Shown here: positions 17,562 through 26,445 of the stretch, piece after piece
How positions within the stretch are numbered: the first letter of the stretch is position 1
How the letters are laid out: each line of letters starts with the position of its first letter
From: Promethearchaeota archaeon
GTDB lineage: Archaea > Asgardarchaeota > Lokiarchaeia > Sigyniarchaeales > SOKP01
Assembly: GCA_029838195.1 (NCBI GenBank)
Contig: JALGVJ010000042.1
Span: 1-64,000, forward strand
DNA length: 64,000 bases
Direction of reading: 5' to 3'
Translations under genes and position numbers: made by a program
Notes under the pieces: generated by a model
Seen by the model: only the letters and a program-made list of their open reading frames with translations
Database searches by the model: none
Told to the model about the DNA's origin: nothing

Positions 17562-19964
17562 ATGAAAAACACGATTACACAATTTTATGGTCAAGTTCTA
17601 TTAGAACCAACTGGAGAATTCATCGCAGGTACGCATGCGACATTCCATCTTAAATATATTGCAGGAAAATATGGAATGGATGATCTTGGCGGGCTCAAAA
17701 TATTATTTCGATTTGCTTGCGATCAAAGTCCCCTTCAAACGACACATCCAAAAGAACTGGGATATATTAGTGCTTGGGCTTCAAATGGAGCTGGTCTCGA
17801 ATTATCTTATCATGCAAGAGAAGGAGAAAGACCATGGTATAAGGTACTTCGAGTTAGGATTGTCGGAAAGGGATTGAAAGAAGGAGACGAAATTAATTTA
17901 ATTTTAGGAGATAAATCAAAGGGATCGCCGGGAATGCGCTTGCAAACTTTTTGTGAACCCTTTTTCGAATTTCGAACCATGGTGGATGCCTTTTCAACAA
18001 ATGTTTTCATACCAGTTCCAAGTCCAAAAATTTCTTTAATAAGTGGTCCGCCTTATCAATGGCGTGCATATCTTCCCACGGTCATTCATGAAAAGGAAGT
18101 TTTTTCGCTTAAATTCAGAGCTGAAGATAAATGGGGAAATCCCACGGATAAAGCAAACTTAAAAATTTTTTTTAAATCTACTCATCCAATCAAGGGACTT
18201 CCTCGTTCTTACCATATAAAAGAAGGAAATTTCGGTCACATTATTGAGGGCTTACAACTAGGTAAGGACCTTCCGGTATTTCAATCTTTTGAGGATCAAA
18301 TTATTTATATCGATCTTTTTGATTCTAACTCTAATCATCTCGCAAGAACTAATCCCATGGTGTTCATTACCAAAAATAAAGAATATTTCAAGCATTATTG
18401 GGGAGATCTTCACGCCCAGTCCGAAGAAACCATTGGAACTAATTCAGCCGAAATGTTTTTCAAATTTGCAAGAGATCATGCTTTTTTGGACATTATAGGC
18501 CATCAAGGGAATGATTTTCAAATAACAAAAGAATTATGGCGTGAATTAAATGAACTTTCGAATAATTATCACGAAAAAAATAAATTTATTCCGCTTTTTG
18601 GATATGAATATTCCGCAAATACTTCTTTAGGTGGCGATCATAATGTCTATTTCTTAAAACCCCACCAGCAAATCCATCGCTCCTCTCATGCGTTGATTTC
18701 AGATAAAGATGATTTAGAATCCGATTGTCTCACGGCCTCTGAATTATTCTCTACATTATTATCGGAACACCCAACTGGTCAAAAATCAATGATTGTCATT
18801 CCTCACGTAGGAGGACGATATGCAGATATTACCCATCATTTTGAGAGAAAAATTGAGCCTTCCATTGAAATTCATTCTGCGTGGGGAACTTTTGAATGGC
18901 TTTTACATGATGCCTTTGACATGGGGTATCGAGTGGGAATAGTCGCAAATAGCGATGACCACAAGGGACGTCCGGGAATAGGGTATCCCGGAGCATCAAA
19001 ATTCGGCACGCAAGGAGGATTAACATGCTTTCTTACTTCTGAATTAACCCGTGAAAGCATTTTTAAAGCCTTATCCTTACGAAAGCATTATGCAACTACT
19101 GGCGAGCGGATATTTTTAGATATAAGAGGTACATTAAATTGTCCATGCAGATATCATGAACAAGATCCTTTAGCTGGTCTATCCGATGCTTCTGAACCAA
19201 AATTAGTCAAGGAAGTCATGATGGGGGATATTATTGAGATTCCTGAAAATAAAAATATCACGGTAAATTTATCAATTCTAATTGCGAGCGCTACACCAAT
19301 CGAAAGAATTGAAATTTTTAATGGGAAATCTTTATTAAAAACAATTCGACCCTATTTATCGGCAAGTAAAACTGAGGAATACTTAAAAATTAATACAGAT
19401 TCGACCAAAACAAACTCTATTTTCCAAGTACACGATACTGATCTGCCCGAGAATTTCCCAAGAATTAGAATTCAATGGCAAGGAGCAGAGTTTCGTGCTC
19501 GCAAACGAAATTGCATGTGGAAAGGCACGATTGAATTTGTCGGAAACGAGATTCTCTCTACTCATCCTTTTAATTTTTGGAATCAAGACTCTCCCTTGCA
19601 AATCGTCTCGAAAAACAAAATTTCATGGAATACATATACGGCAGGAAATATTCAAGGATTTTATGTTGATCTTTTCCAACCCTTTAAAGGTAAGCTGTTA
19701 TTTACTTCCAATCAAATTGATTTTGAATTACCCCTTCAAGAGATCTCTTTAAATGATACCATTTTTAAAATTGAGGGAGGAATTGATAAAAAGGTATCGC
19801 TTAACCGATATCCGAAAATTAATCCCCATTGTAATTTTAAAACAAAAATAGATTTGCCAATTAACCCGAAAATCAATCAAGACCATAGAATTTTCGTGAA
19901 AATCACGTTGGAAAACGGACATCAAGCATGGTCAAGTCCAATTTATTTTATCAAAAAATCATGA
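17562..19964 (+). CDS. DUF3604 protein with PHP-like metallohydrolase domain
   Basis: An 800-residue protein. The first 270 residues are beta-rich accessory domains. The metal site starts with WGDLHAQSEETIG (His at about 284), continues through FKFARDHAFLDIIGHQGND (about 303-321) and FIPLFGYEYSANTSLGGDHNVYFL (about 344-367), and closes with VGIVANSDDHKG (about 451-462). These fit the PHP-type fold of DUF3604. The C-terminal 250 residues are again beta-rich. No signal peptide is visible, so it is probably cytoplasmic. Enzymatic substrate is not known to me. It lies 101 bases behind the ATPase gene, which may or may not mean co-transcription. Confidence 0.8.
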   Translation: MKNTITQFYGQVLLEPTGEFIAGTHATFHLKYIAGKYGMDDLGGLKILFRFACDQSPLQTTHPKELGYISAWASNGAGLELSYHAREGERPWYKVLRVRIVGKGLKEGDEINLILGDKSKGSPGMRLQTFCEPFFEFRTMVDAFSTNVFIPVPSPKISLISGPPYQWRAYLPTVIHEKEVFSLKFRAEDKWGNPTDKANLKIFFKSTHPIKGLPRSYHIKEGNFGHIIEGLQLGKDLPVFQSFEDQIIYIDLFDSNSNHLARTNPMVFITKNKEYFKHYWGDLHAQSEETIGTNSAEMFFKFARDHAFLDIIGHQGNDFQITKELWRELNELSNNYHEKNKFIPLFGYEYSANTSLGGDHNVYFLKPHQQIHRSSHALISDKDDLESDCLTASELFSTLLSEHPTGQKSMIVIPHVGGRYADITHHFERKIEPSIEIHSAWGTFEWLLHDAFDMGYRVGIVANSDDHKGRPGIGYPGASKFGTQGGLTCFLTSELTRESIFKALSLRKHYATTGERIFLDIRGTLNCPCRYHEQDPLAGLSDASEPKLVKEVMMGDIIEIPENKNITVNLSILIASATPIERIEIFNGKSLLKTIRPYLSASKTEEYLKINTDSTKTNSIFQVHDTDLPENFPRIRIQWQGAEFRARKRNCMWKGTIEFVGNEILSTHPFNFWNQDSPLQIVSKNKISWNTYTAGNIQGFYVDLFQPFKGKLLFTSNQIDFELPLQEISLNDTIFKIEGGIDKKVSLNRYPKINPHCNFKTKIDLPINPKINQDHRIFVKITLENGHQAWSSPIYFIKKS

Positions 19965-20287
19965 ACGAAATAAATATTTCTTGAGAGAAGTAAATTAGGA
20001 ATAAAATAAATCCTAAAAAAATAAATGAGATTATTTTTCATTTTAACAGAAAAAAGCTTCTTTCTTTAACATAAACTATCTTTAATTTAGAAAATTTAAA
20101 CGAATCAGTTGCTATAGACATTGTAATGATGGGATTATATATAATGTAATTCATGAATCAGAATTTTTAAGAAAAGTGGAAAATAAAAATAGTTAATAAA
20201 AATTTCAGAGTGCAATAAAAATTAGATTCTTAAATCATTACACGTTTGATTTTTTAAAAAAAAATTACATGAACTGCTAAAAAATCA
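19965..20287. other. intergenic region
   Basis: A/T-rich, no ORF, RNA or repeat that I can support. Confidence 0.5.
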
Positions 20288-21157
20288 ATGTTTCGTAGTC
20301 AAGATTGGATAAATCAAGCCAAATCCGATTTAAATGCCATGGAAAATCTATTTCATTCTCAAAATTATTCTTGGTCGTGTTTCTTAGCTCAACAAGCTGC
20401 AGAAAAAGCAATTAAAGGATTGGGAGAAGTTTATAATTTAGCTTTATGGAGTCATGACTTAATCGACCTTCTAAAACAATTAGAAGAATTTATCGAAATT
20501 CCAAATAACATGATGGACCATTGTAGTATCTTAAATTTATATCATATCGCAACAAGATATCATGATCCTTTCACAAGTGGATATCCTTCTGAAAAATTTT
20601 CGAAATATCAAGCTGAACAAGCCATAAATTATGTAAAAGAGGTTGTTGTTTTTGTTGAAAAAAAATACAATATTATAGAAAAAATCTTGATAAAACATCC
20701 AAAAAAAGATAATTTAATTGATTTTTTAAATGCTTTCTTCTCTTCTTTTTCTGCTGAATTCATTATCCTTTTTGGATCAAGTGCGAAAGGCAATTATAAT
20801 TATAGAAGTGATTTGGATTTATTAATTATAAGCGATATGATTACTGGAAATTATTTTGATAGATTATATAAATTACAAAAAATAAGCCCTGGTGGTATTG
20901 ATTTCTTTATATATAATAAGGCAGAATTCGACCAAATGGTAAAAAATTATCACCTAATTGCTTTAGAAGCTCTTTCAGAAGGAATTATCTTATATGATAA
21001 TAATAGATTGGGAAAGAAATATAAAAATGAAATAAAGAAAAGGAGAGATGAAAAAATAATTCAAAAATGCACGAGAGGCTGGAAAATTAATCGCGACTTT
21101 ATAAATAAAAAATATTTTCTATTAGAAACAAGGTTTTTAAAATACAGAAAAATTTAG
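20288..21157 (+). CDS. HEPN-MNT fusion protein
   Basis: A 289-residue fusion of two domains that are normally separate toxin and antitoxin genes. The HEPN half (1-130) has WINQAKSDLNAMENLF, WSCFLAQQAAEKAIKGL and an ATRYHDPF segment. The nucleotidyltransferase half (140-235) has ILFGSSAKGNYNYRSDLDLL, the GS-x9-DxD signature of minimal nucleotidyltransferases. In HEPN-MNT systems the MNT modifies and silences the HEPN RNase. The canonical RNase motif R-x4-6-H is not obvious, so this may be a non-toxic member. It sits alone, with gaps over 100 bases on both sides. A split version is encoded at 56784-57516. Confidence 0.8.
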   Translation: MFRSQDWINQAKSDLNAMENLFHSQNYSWSCFLAQQAAEKAIKGLGEVYNLALWSHDLIDLLKQLEEFIEIPNNMMDHCSILNLYHIATRYHDPFTSGYPSEKFSKYQAEQAINYVKEVVVFVEKKYNIIEKILIKHPKKDNLIDFLNAFFSSFSAEFIILFGSSAKGNYNYRSDLDLLIISDMITGNYFDRLYKLQKISPGGIDFFIYNKAEFDQMVKNYHLIALEALSEGIILYDNNRLGKKYKNEIKKRRDEKIIQKCTRGWKINRDFINKKYFLLETRFLKYRKI

Positions 21158-21259
21158 CTGAAACTGAAATTCTTTTTTAATGCCTCATTGTATTTATTTC
21201 AATTCCGAAATAAAAAGGAAAAAACTTTAAAGTTAATGAGTTAGAGTTTTTTTTAAAGA

Positions 21260-22657
21260 TTAAAGATTTAGTTCGAGGAGTCTCTGTTTATTTTTTTTGA
21301 CGATCTCTGGTTTTAATTCATAAACACGCCACATGAAAAGAAATCCAATGCTATAAAAAAATGCAGGAACGGCAAACATTCCAAAATTAATGCCCCATTG
21401 AGCTTGAGATGTTTGAATCAAAGAAGTAGGGTCGAAATTTGTTAAGGGATGAATTATACCGAAGGTGACCGCTTGAATTACGATGCTCATACGTCCAAAA
21501 AAAGTTCGAAAGCCGTAATACACGCCCTCATCCCTCTTTCCCGTTTTTACGACAATATCATCGATTACGTCACTAAAACAAGCATATATTAGTGTCCAAG
21601 TTGCCCCCATTGAAAATCCTATTAATGCCATGCCTATAAACGTGAACGTGAAGTCTCTAATGAACATTGTAATAATTAAAAAAAGAGCAGTGCCTCCTGT
21701 TCCACACATGTAGCCAACTCTGTTTCCATATTTTCTTGCAACTTTCACCCATAAAGGAGATGAGCTCACGGCTGCTAAAAGAAAAACTAATAATAAGGCG
21801 GTCTCTGCGAATGGATCATTTACTTTTACAACATATTGAAGCCAATAGGGTACAGAAGCAAGCATCAATGCCATGACGGTGGTTTGAGCTAAATAGGCGA
21901 AAAGATAGGCGATATAATTCTTTTGCTTTAATCCAAATACTAATTTTCGCCAATATTTATCTCGTTGAGCACGGCTTTCACGGATGAATAAAGTTCTTTT
22001 GATCATTTGCTCATCCTCTCTCATGCCAGGAATCATGAAAAATACAACAGTTAAACATGTAATAGATACGAATAAGGCCACCTCCACGTAGGACGCCACG
22101 TTGGTTCCCGGAGGGCCTCTAGATATGAGGAGGAGAGGAACTAAAATGCCAAGCAAGAGTCCCGTGAGAGAGCATAAAATTTGTGTGCCAGCCACTTTTG
22201 TCCGTTCTTTTTGAGAACGAAATTTATCCGGAAATATCCCTTGCCAATTAATGAGAGCAAAACTAAAAAGAGTATCGAATAGGCATAAAGTAAATAACAG
22301 CCATGCAAAACCCTCAATGCCATTACCCGGGGGTAAATAAATTAATGCATAAACTAAAGTACAAGGGATCGCCGCCAAAATGAACCACGAAAATCTTCTT
22401 CCAAATCGCCTCATGAAATTAAAAGATTTTCCTGAAACGTGTCCTGCTAAGGGATCATTCACGGCATTCCAAATTCCATAGATAATAATCGCAGTACTAA
22501 TAAAAGCTACGGGGAGAAAAATTTCTGTCTCGTAGAATTTAAAGACCCACGTACTCAACACGGTCGCAATGAAATCATCTAAAAAACTCCCAAGGGCATA
22601 CGATACATGAATGGGCGTGGTATAATTGAACGCTTCTTCTTCAAATTTTTCTTGCAT
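21260..22657 (-). CDS. MFS transporter, GPH (glycoside-pentoside-hexuronide) family
   Basis: A 465-residue membrane protein with about 12 helices. The N-terminal half contains the GPH-type hallmark AVNDPLAGHVSGKS and RRFGRRFSWFILAAIP between helices 2 and 4. The central loop holds SQKERTKVAGTQ, another typical GPH motif. Members import sugars or related solutes with a cation. No sugar-metabolism gene is adjacent, so the substrate is open. It is divergent from the PadR/ABC operon across 22658-22935. Regulation by that PadR protein is possible but not shown. Confidence 0.85.
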   Translation of the reverse strand: MQEKFEEEAFNYTTPIHVSYALGSFLDDFIATVLSTWVFKFYETEIFLPVAFISTAIIIYGIWNAVNDPLAGHVSGKSFNFMRRFGRRFSWFILAAIPCTLVYALIYLPPGNGIEGFAWLLFTLCLFDTLFSFALINWQGIFPDKFRSQKERTKVAGTQILCSLTGLLLGILVPLLLISRGPPGTNVASYVEVALFVSITCLTVVFFMIPGMREDEQMIKRTLFIRESRAQRDKYWRKLVFGLKQKNYIAYLFAYLAQTTVMALMLASVPYWLQYVVKVNDPFAETALLLVFLLAAVSSSPLWVKVARKYGNRVGYMCGTGGTALFLIITMFIRDFTFTFIGMALIGFSMGATWTLIYACFSDVIDDIVVKTGKRDEGVYYGFRTFFGRMSIVIQAVTFGIIHPLTNFDPTSLIQTSQAQWGINFGMFAVPAFFYSIGFLFMWRVYELKPEIVKKNKQRLLELNL

Positions 22658-22842
22658 TTTTAATTCTCGAAATTAATTTGCGTAATTATATATATTATAG
22701 ATTATTTAGAATTTAAAGAAAAGATTTAGGAAAATCCTGTTATTTTTTTCGTTTAATGAAAAATTAGAAAGTTAAGCATTAATAAATCAATATATTATTA
22801 TCTTCATTTTTTTATTAAGTACCATTGGTTTCATAAATTATT

Positions 22843-22852
22843 TTAAATATAT
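22843..22852 (+). promoter_or_regulatory. TATA-like element of PadR/ABC operon
   Basis: TTAAATATAT sits about 85 bases before the PadR start in an otherwise ordinary A/T-rich region. Nearby (about 22868-22895) two copies of a GATATAT motif flank GAAGATT. They could be a PadR site, but this is only a visual impression. Confidence 0.3.
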
Positions 22853-22935
22853 CACATGTATTCCAATTGATGATATATCGAAGATTGATATATTAATACA
22901 TTCTTAAGTTACACGATTAATGATTCGTTTTTAAC

Positions 22936-23499
22936 ATGGCAGAGCAGATTGCAGAAAATTTTGAAAACTTGATGAAAAAAGGATTCATCTCCACGCTGAT
23001 CTTATTGGTTCTTGAAAATAAGGCTTCTCATGGATATGAAATCGGGAAATTCATTAAAGAGAGAACGTTAGGTATTTGGGATCTTCCATCGTCCACCATT
23101 TATACGATTCTTAAAGACATGACAGAAAAAGGCTTGCTTGACTATCATGTGTCAAGAGAAGAAGGACGAGAAAGAAAAGTTTATAAAATCACCCCTAAAG
23201 GACTAAAAACATTAAAAATGATCTTACAAAAACATCAAATCATAAAAGATACGTTTACCTCTCTAAAAGCAGCGATGCTAGATGATGAGGCTAAGGTACC
23301 TCTAAAATTTTTTCCGAAATTAATGCCTGCCTTGTTAATCGAACGCCTAGATAAAAAAACCGATGAAGAAAAGTTAGAATTTTTGGAAGTCCAAAAAAGA
23401 GGACTTTCAATGGAAATTACCCGATTAAATTGGCTCCTTAAAAAAATAGATGAAATAATTGAGAAATTAAAGAAAAAAATGGAGGTAAAATTAGATTGA
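22936..23499 (+). CDS. PadR-family transcriptional regulator
   Basis: A 187-residue regulator. The winged helix (about 15-90) has GFISTLILLVLENKASHGYEI and the wing KVYKITPKGLKTL, followed by a long helical dimerisation region with a strongly charged C-terminus. PadR proteins often repress adjacent drug-efflux ABC genes and respond to the exported compound. The stop overlaps the start of the ABC ATPase gene (TTGA, 4 bases), so it is the first gene of a three-gene operon and most likely its regulator. Confidence 0.88.
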   Translation: MAEQIAENFENLMKKGFISTLILLVLENKASHGYEIGKFIKERTLGIWDLPSSTIYTILKDMTEKGLLDYHVSREEGRERKVYKITPKGLKTLKMILQKHQIIKDTFTSLKAAMLDDEAKVPLKFFPKLMPALLIERLDKKTDEEKLEFLEVQKRGLSMEITRLNWLLKKIDEIIEKLKKKMEVKLD

Positions 23500-24827
23500 G
23501 TGAAAATATCATTGAAGTTAAAAACTTGACTAAAATCTATAAACAAGGAAATGTTCTTGCTGTTGATGACGTGAGTTTTTCCATTCGAAAAGGAGAAGTT
23601 TTTGCATTGCTTGGTCCTAATGGCGCCGGAAAAACCACGACAATCAGTATTTTGGCTACTATTTTACACCCAACAAGCGGTGTGATTAAGGTAAACTCTC
23701 ATGACGTTTTAAAAGACCCCGATAAAGTAAGAAAAAGCATCGGCATCGTGTTTCAAGAATCCGCTGTCGATTCCGAAATGACGGGATGGGAAAATCTTGA
23801 ACTCCACGCCATTTTATACGGCATTCCTAAAAAGGAGCGAAAACAGAAAATCAAGGAAGTATTAAAATTAGTGGATCTTGAAGATAAGGCTAATTTATAC
23901 GTTAAAAATTATTCCGGTGGAATGAAAAGACGCTTGGAGATTGCCCGGGGATTAATTCATGAGCCTAAAATCTTGTTCCTTGACGAACCAACATTAGGCC
24001 TCGACCCACAAACCCGGAGAAAGATTTGGGAAAAAATAAAAGAATTGAATCAAGGGCCATCGCACATGACAATCTTAATTACGACTCATTACATGGAAGA
24101 AGCAGATGAACTTGCCCATAGAATATGCATCATGGATAAAGGAAAAATCATTGCCCTGGATACCTCAGAAAACCTTAAAAAACAAATCTCGGGGGATATC
24201 ATAGATATCCAATTTGAGAAAATTAAAAACCCGGGGATCTTGCCCAAAATCATTTCACAATTAAAGCAAGTTGAGGGAATCAAGAATATCTCTCTCGTGG
24301 ATTCTTCGGCTTCAAAAGATTTCATGCAAATGAACATGAATTTACCGCCAGGCATGAAAAACATTAATCCTCAAATGATACGGGCACGCATGCAAGAACT
24401 CATGTCAGATCCGAAAAAATTAATTAAAGCATGGAAGAAATTTCCCATGGCCTCTCAAATGTTTCTAAATGCTCCGTTAGAAGCCAAAAAAAGGATTGCT
24501 AATTTATTTACCCCAGACTTGATCGAACAGGTACCTGAACCAATTAAAGAAATCATCCTTAAAATTCAAAAGGATGAGTATATAGAAGAAACATCATCAA
24601 AGTTCGAGCCAAAAATATCGATTTCATGCGAAAATGGAAGTCGGCAACTTCCCCCGCTTATTTTAAAAATTAATGATTTACATTTACAAATAAAAAATAT
24701 TAACATGCATCAACCTACGTTAGAAGACGTGTTTCTACATTACACGGGCAGTGCTATCAGAGAAGAAACTTCGACTCCCACGAAAGAAATTAAAAAATTT
24801 ATTCAAATGAGAAAATTAAGGAAGTGA
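23496..24827 (+). CDS. ABC transporter ATP-binding protein (DrrA-like) with C-terminal insert
   Basis: The ATPase subunit of an exporter. Residues 1-230 are a standard ABC domain: Walker A GPNGAGKTTT, Q-loop FQESAVDS, signature YSGGMKRRLEIA, Walker B ILFLDEPTLGLD and H-loop TTHYMEEADE. The total of 443 residues is about 110 longer than usual DrrA proteins. The extra segment (about 270-370) is helical, Met/Lys/Pro-rich and includes MNMNLPPGMKNINPQM and repeated PLEAKKRI-type helices. The last part (LEDVFLHYTG) is the usual C-terminal motif. The start is TTG, supported by GGAGGT at 23481-23486. Translationally coupled to PadR; the permease follows 7 bases later. Confidence 0.9.
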   Translation: MSENIIEVKNLTKIYKQGNVLAVDDVSFSIRKGEVFALLGPNGAGKTTTISILATILHPTSGVIKVNSHDVLKDPDKVRKSIGIVFQESAVDSEMTGWENLELHAILYGIPKKERKQKIKEVLKLVDLEDKANLYVKNYSGGMKRRLEIARGLIHEPKILFLDEPTLGLDPQTRRKIWEKIKELNQGPSHMTILITTHYMEEADELAHRICIMDKGKIIALDTSENLKKQISGDIIDIQFEKIKNPGILPKIISQLKQVEGIKNISLVDSSASKDFMQMNMNLPPGMKNINPQMIRARMQELMSDPKKLIKAWKKFPMASQMFLNAPLEAKKRIANLFTPDLIEQVPEPIKEIILKIQKDEYIEETSSKFEPKISISCENGSRQLPPLILKINDLHLQIKNINMHQPTLEDVFLHYTGSAIREETSTPTKEIKKFIQMRKLRK

Positions 24828-24834
24828 GGTAAAA

Positions 24835-25635
24835 ATGACTGAATTGGTTGAATTTAATATAAAATTACGATTAGCTGTAATTTGGGTATTAGCACGCCGA
24901 GAGATTCTTGATTTTTGGCGAAGTAAAACAAGGATTATAACATCCTTCGTGCAAGGATTAATGTTTTTGATCGTTTTTAGTGGAGGCTTTTCATCATTCC
25001 AAATCTCGATACAAGGGGTACAAATTGACTCTAGTGCGTTCGTTGCTTCAGGGATTTGCGCCATGAGCATCTTATTCTCTGGAATTTTTGGTGGCATGGG
25101 CGTCATGCGGGATAAAATGTTTGGTTTCATGAAAGAATTAATAGTTGCACCCATTCGACGTCAAATGCTAATGGTTGGAAGAACCGTGGGCATCGCCTTA
25201 CAGACATTAATTCAAAGTTTAATCATTTTTTTCATTAGCTTTGCATTCGGATATTTTGGGTATGATTGGAGACTAATTTGGCGCATTTTATTGTACGTTC
25301 CCGTAGCACTGTTGGCAAGCTTGGGAATTGTGGGTTTAGGATTGACAATTGGATCAAGGATGAGGGATTTTCAATCGTTTGGATTAATCCAGACATTTAT
25401 CGTGATGCCCATGTTCTGGTTTTCAGGAGCTTTCTTTGCTTTTAGCACGGTGCCACCTTACATGCAAATTGCGATGTATTTCAATCCATTCGCATATTCC
25501 GTGGATTTATTTCGATTCGTTCTTTTTAGCGTGTCATTTATACCGGTATGGTTAGATCTTTTAGTTATGAGTCTTTTTGGGCTCACGTTTATAATTATTG
25601 GCGCGCGATCGTTTAATAAGATGGAAGTAACATGA
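24835..25635 (+). CDS. ABC-2 type transporter permease
   Basis: A 266-residue membrane subunit with about six helices. Features typical of DrrB/ABC-2 permeases include the N-terminal amphipathic helix VLARREILDFWRSK, GGMGVMRDKMFGFMKELIVAPI after helix 2, and MPMFWFSGAFFAFSTVPPYMQ before the last helices. It starts 7 bases after the ATPase stop with GAGGT in front. With the ATPase it should form an exporter of drugs, lipids or polysaccharide; the substrate is unknown. Confidence 0.9.
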   Translation: MTELVEFNIKLRLAVIWVLARREILDFWRSKTRIITSFVQGLMFLIVFSGGFSSFQISIQGVQIDSSAFVASGICAMSILFSGIFGGMGVMRDKMFGFMKELIVAPIRRQMLMVGRTVGIALQTLIQSLIIFFISFAFGYFGYDWRLIWRILLYVPVALLASLGIVGLGLTIGSRMRDFQSFGLIQTFIVMPMFWFSGAFFAFSTVPPYMQIAMYFNPFAYSVDLFRFVLFSVSFIPVWLDLLVMSLFGLTFIIIGARSFNKMEVT

Positions 25636-25816
25636 TTAAATGGATTATTCTTAAAAGAAATCCTAAATCTTTTATCTTTTTTATAACTTTTTAGTTGATT
25701 TCTATATACATTTTATTAGAAAATTTTAAAAAAGGAAATCCAACAAAACGGATTCCTTCCCGGAAAAACAAAATAAAATCTAACTATTTTTAATGGTTGA
25801 AGATAAGGGAAAAAAA

Positions 25817-26053
25817 CTAATTTTTCTGTTTGGTTACTTTCCGACTTGAAGATACATGATATAGAAAGATTGACATGAAAATTGTGCCGATGGGAAGGAG
25901 GATGATTCCGATTAGAATGGAATTTAAAGCGGTTGGTAAGGGTTCATTAAATTGATTTAACAAAATGATTCCGAACACGAGTAGATTTAGCCTGATTATC
26001 GTGATTATAAGAAAGAGCGCGCCAAGATAGAGATTAATTTTAAATTTGCTCAT
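25817..26053 (-). CDS. small two-helix membrane protein
   Basis: A 78-residue protein with two hydrophobic helices (about 8-30 and 43-66) joined by a short polar loop, and a basic C-terminus (SSRKVTKQKN). The family is not recognised. It is encoded opposite to the flanking genes. Its coding character (clear helix-loop-helix with a positive-inside tail) supports a real gene. Confidence 0.5.
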   Translation of the reverse strand: MSKFKINLYLGALFLIITIIRLNLLVFGIILLNQFNEPLPTALNSILIGIILLPIGTIFMSIFLYHVSSSRKVTKQKN

Positions 26054-26445
26054 AATCTGAAAACATAATAAGAATAAAAAAAAGATTTGTGTTTAAGATC
26101 GCAAATGAAAGATTTTTCTTGTAATGAACACGTTTTTGGTATATTAATCCCCTTAACAGCATTCTTTTATAAATTTGAAAGTAGAGTAAAAAATTTAAAA
26201 AAAATTCCTTGCGAACTAAAGTTCGCTTCTAATCACTAAAATTTTTTCCTTTAATTATAAGATGGATTATATCAAGGAAAAAAAAAATAAAAATAAATAC
26301 TATAAAGGTCATATTTTTATTCAGATATTTCCATGGAAATTAATGAAATGAAAAGAAAGAACGGCGATTTATTTTGAAATAGTTGCAAGTGAATGAAAAG
26401 AAAATCAAAATAAATTTCATTAATAAATAAAAAGAGTTTAAAAAC
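26054..26445. other. divergent intergenic region with a 16-bp inverted repeat
   Basis: It lies between the small membrane protein (minus) and the regulator at 26446 (plus). The only notable element is the inverted repeat at 26211-26226. Confidence 0.5.
26211..26226. promoter_or_regulatory. inverted repeat, candidate operator
   Basis: GCGAACT-AA-AGTTCGC is a perfect 7-bp inverted repeat with a 2-base spacer. It is G+C-richer than the DNA around it and lies in a divergent promoter region about 220 bases before the regulator gene. An operator is plausible; a short hairpin is the alternative. Confidence 0.4.
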
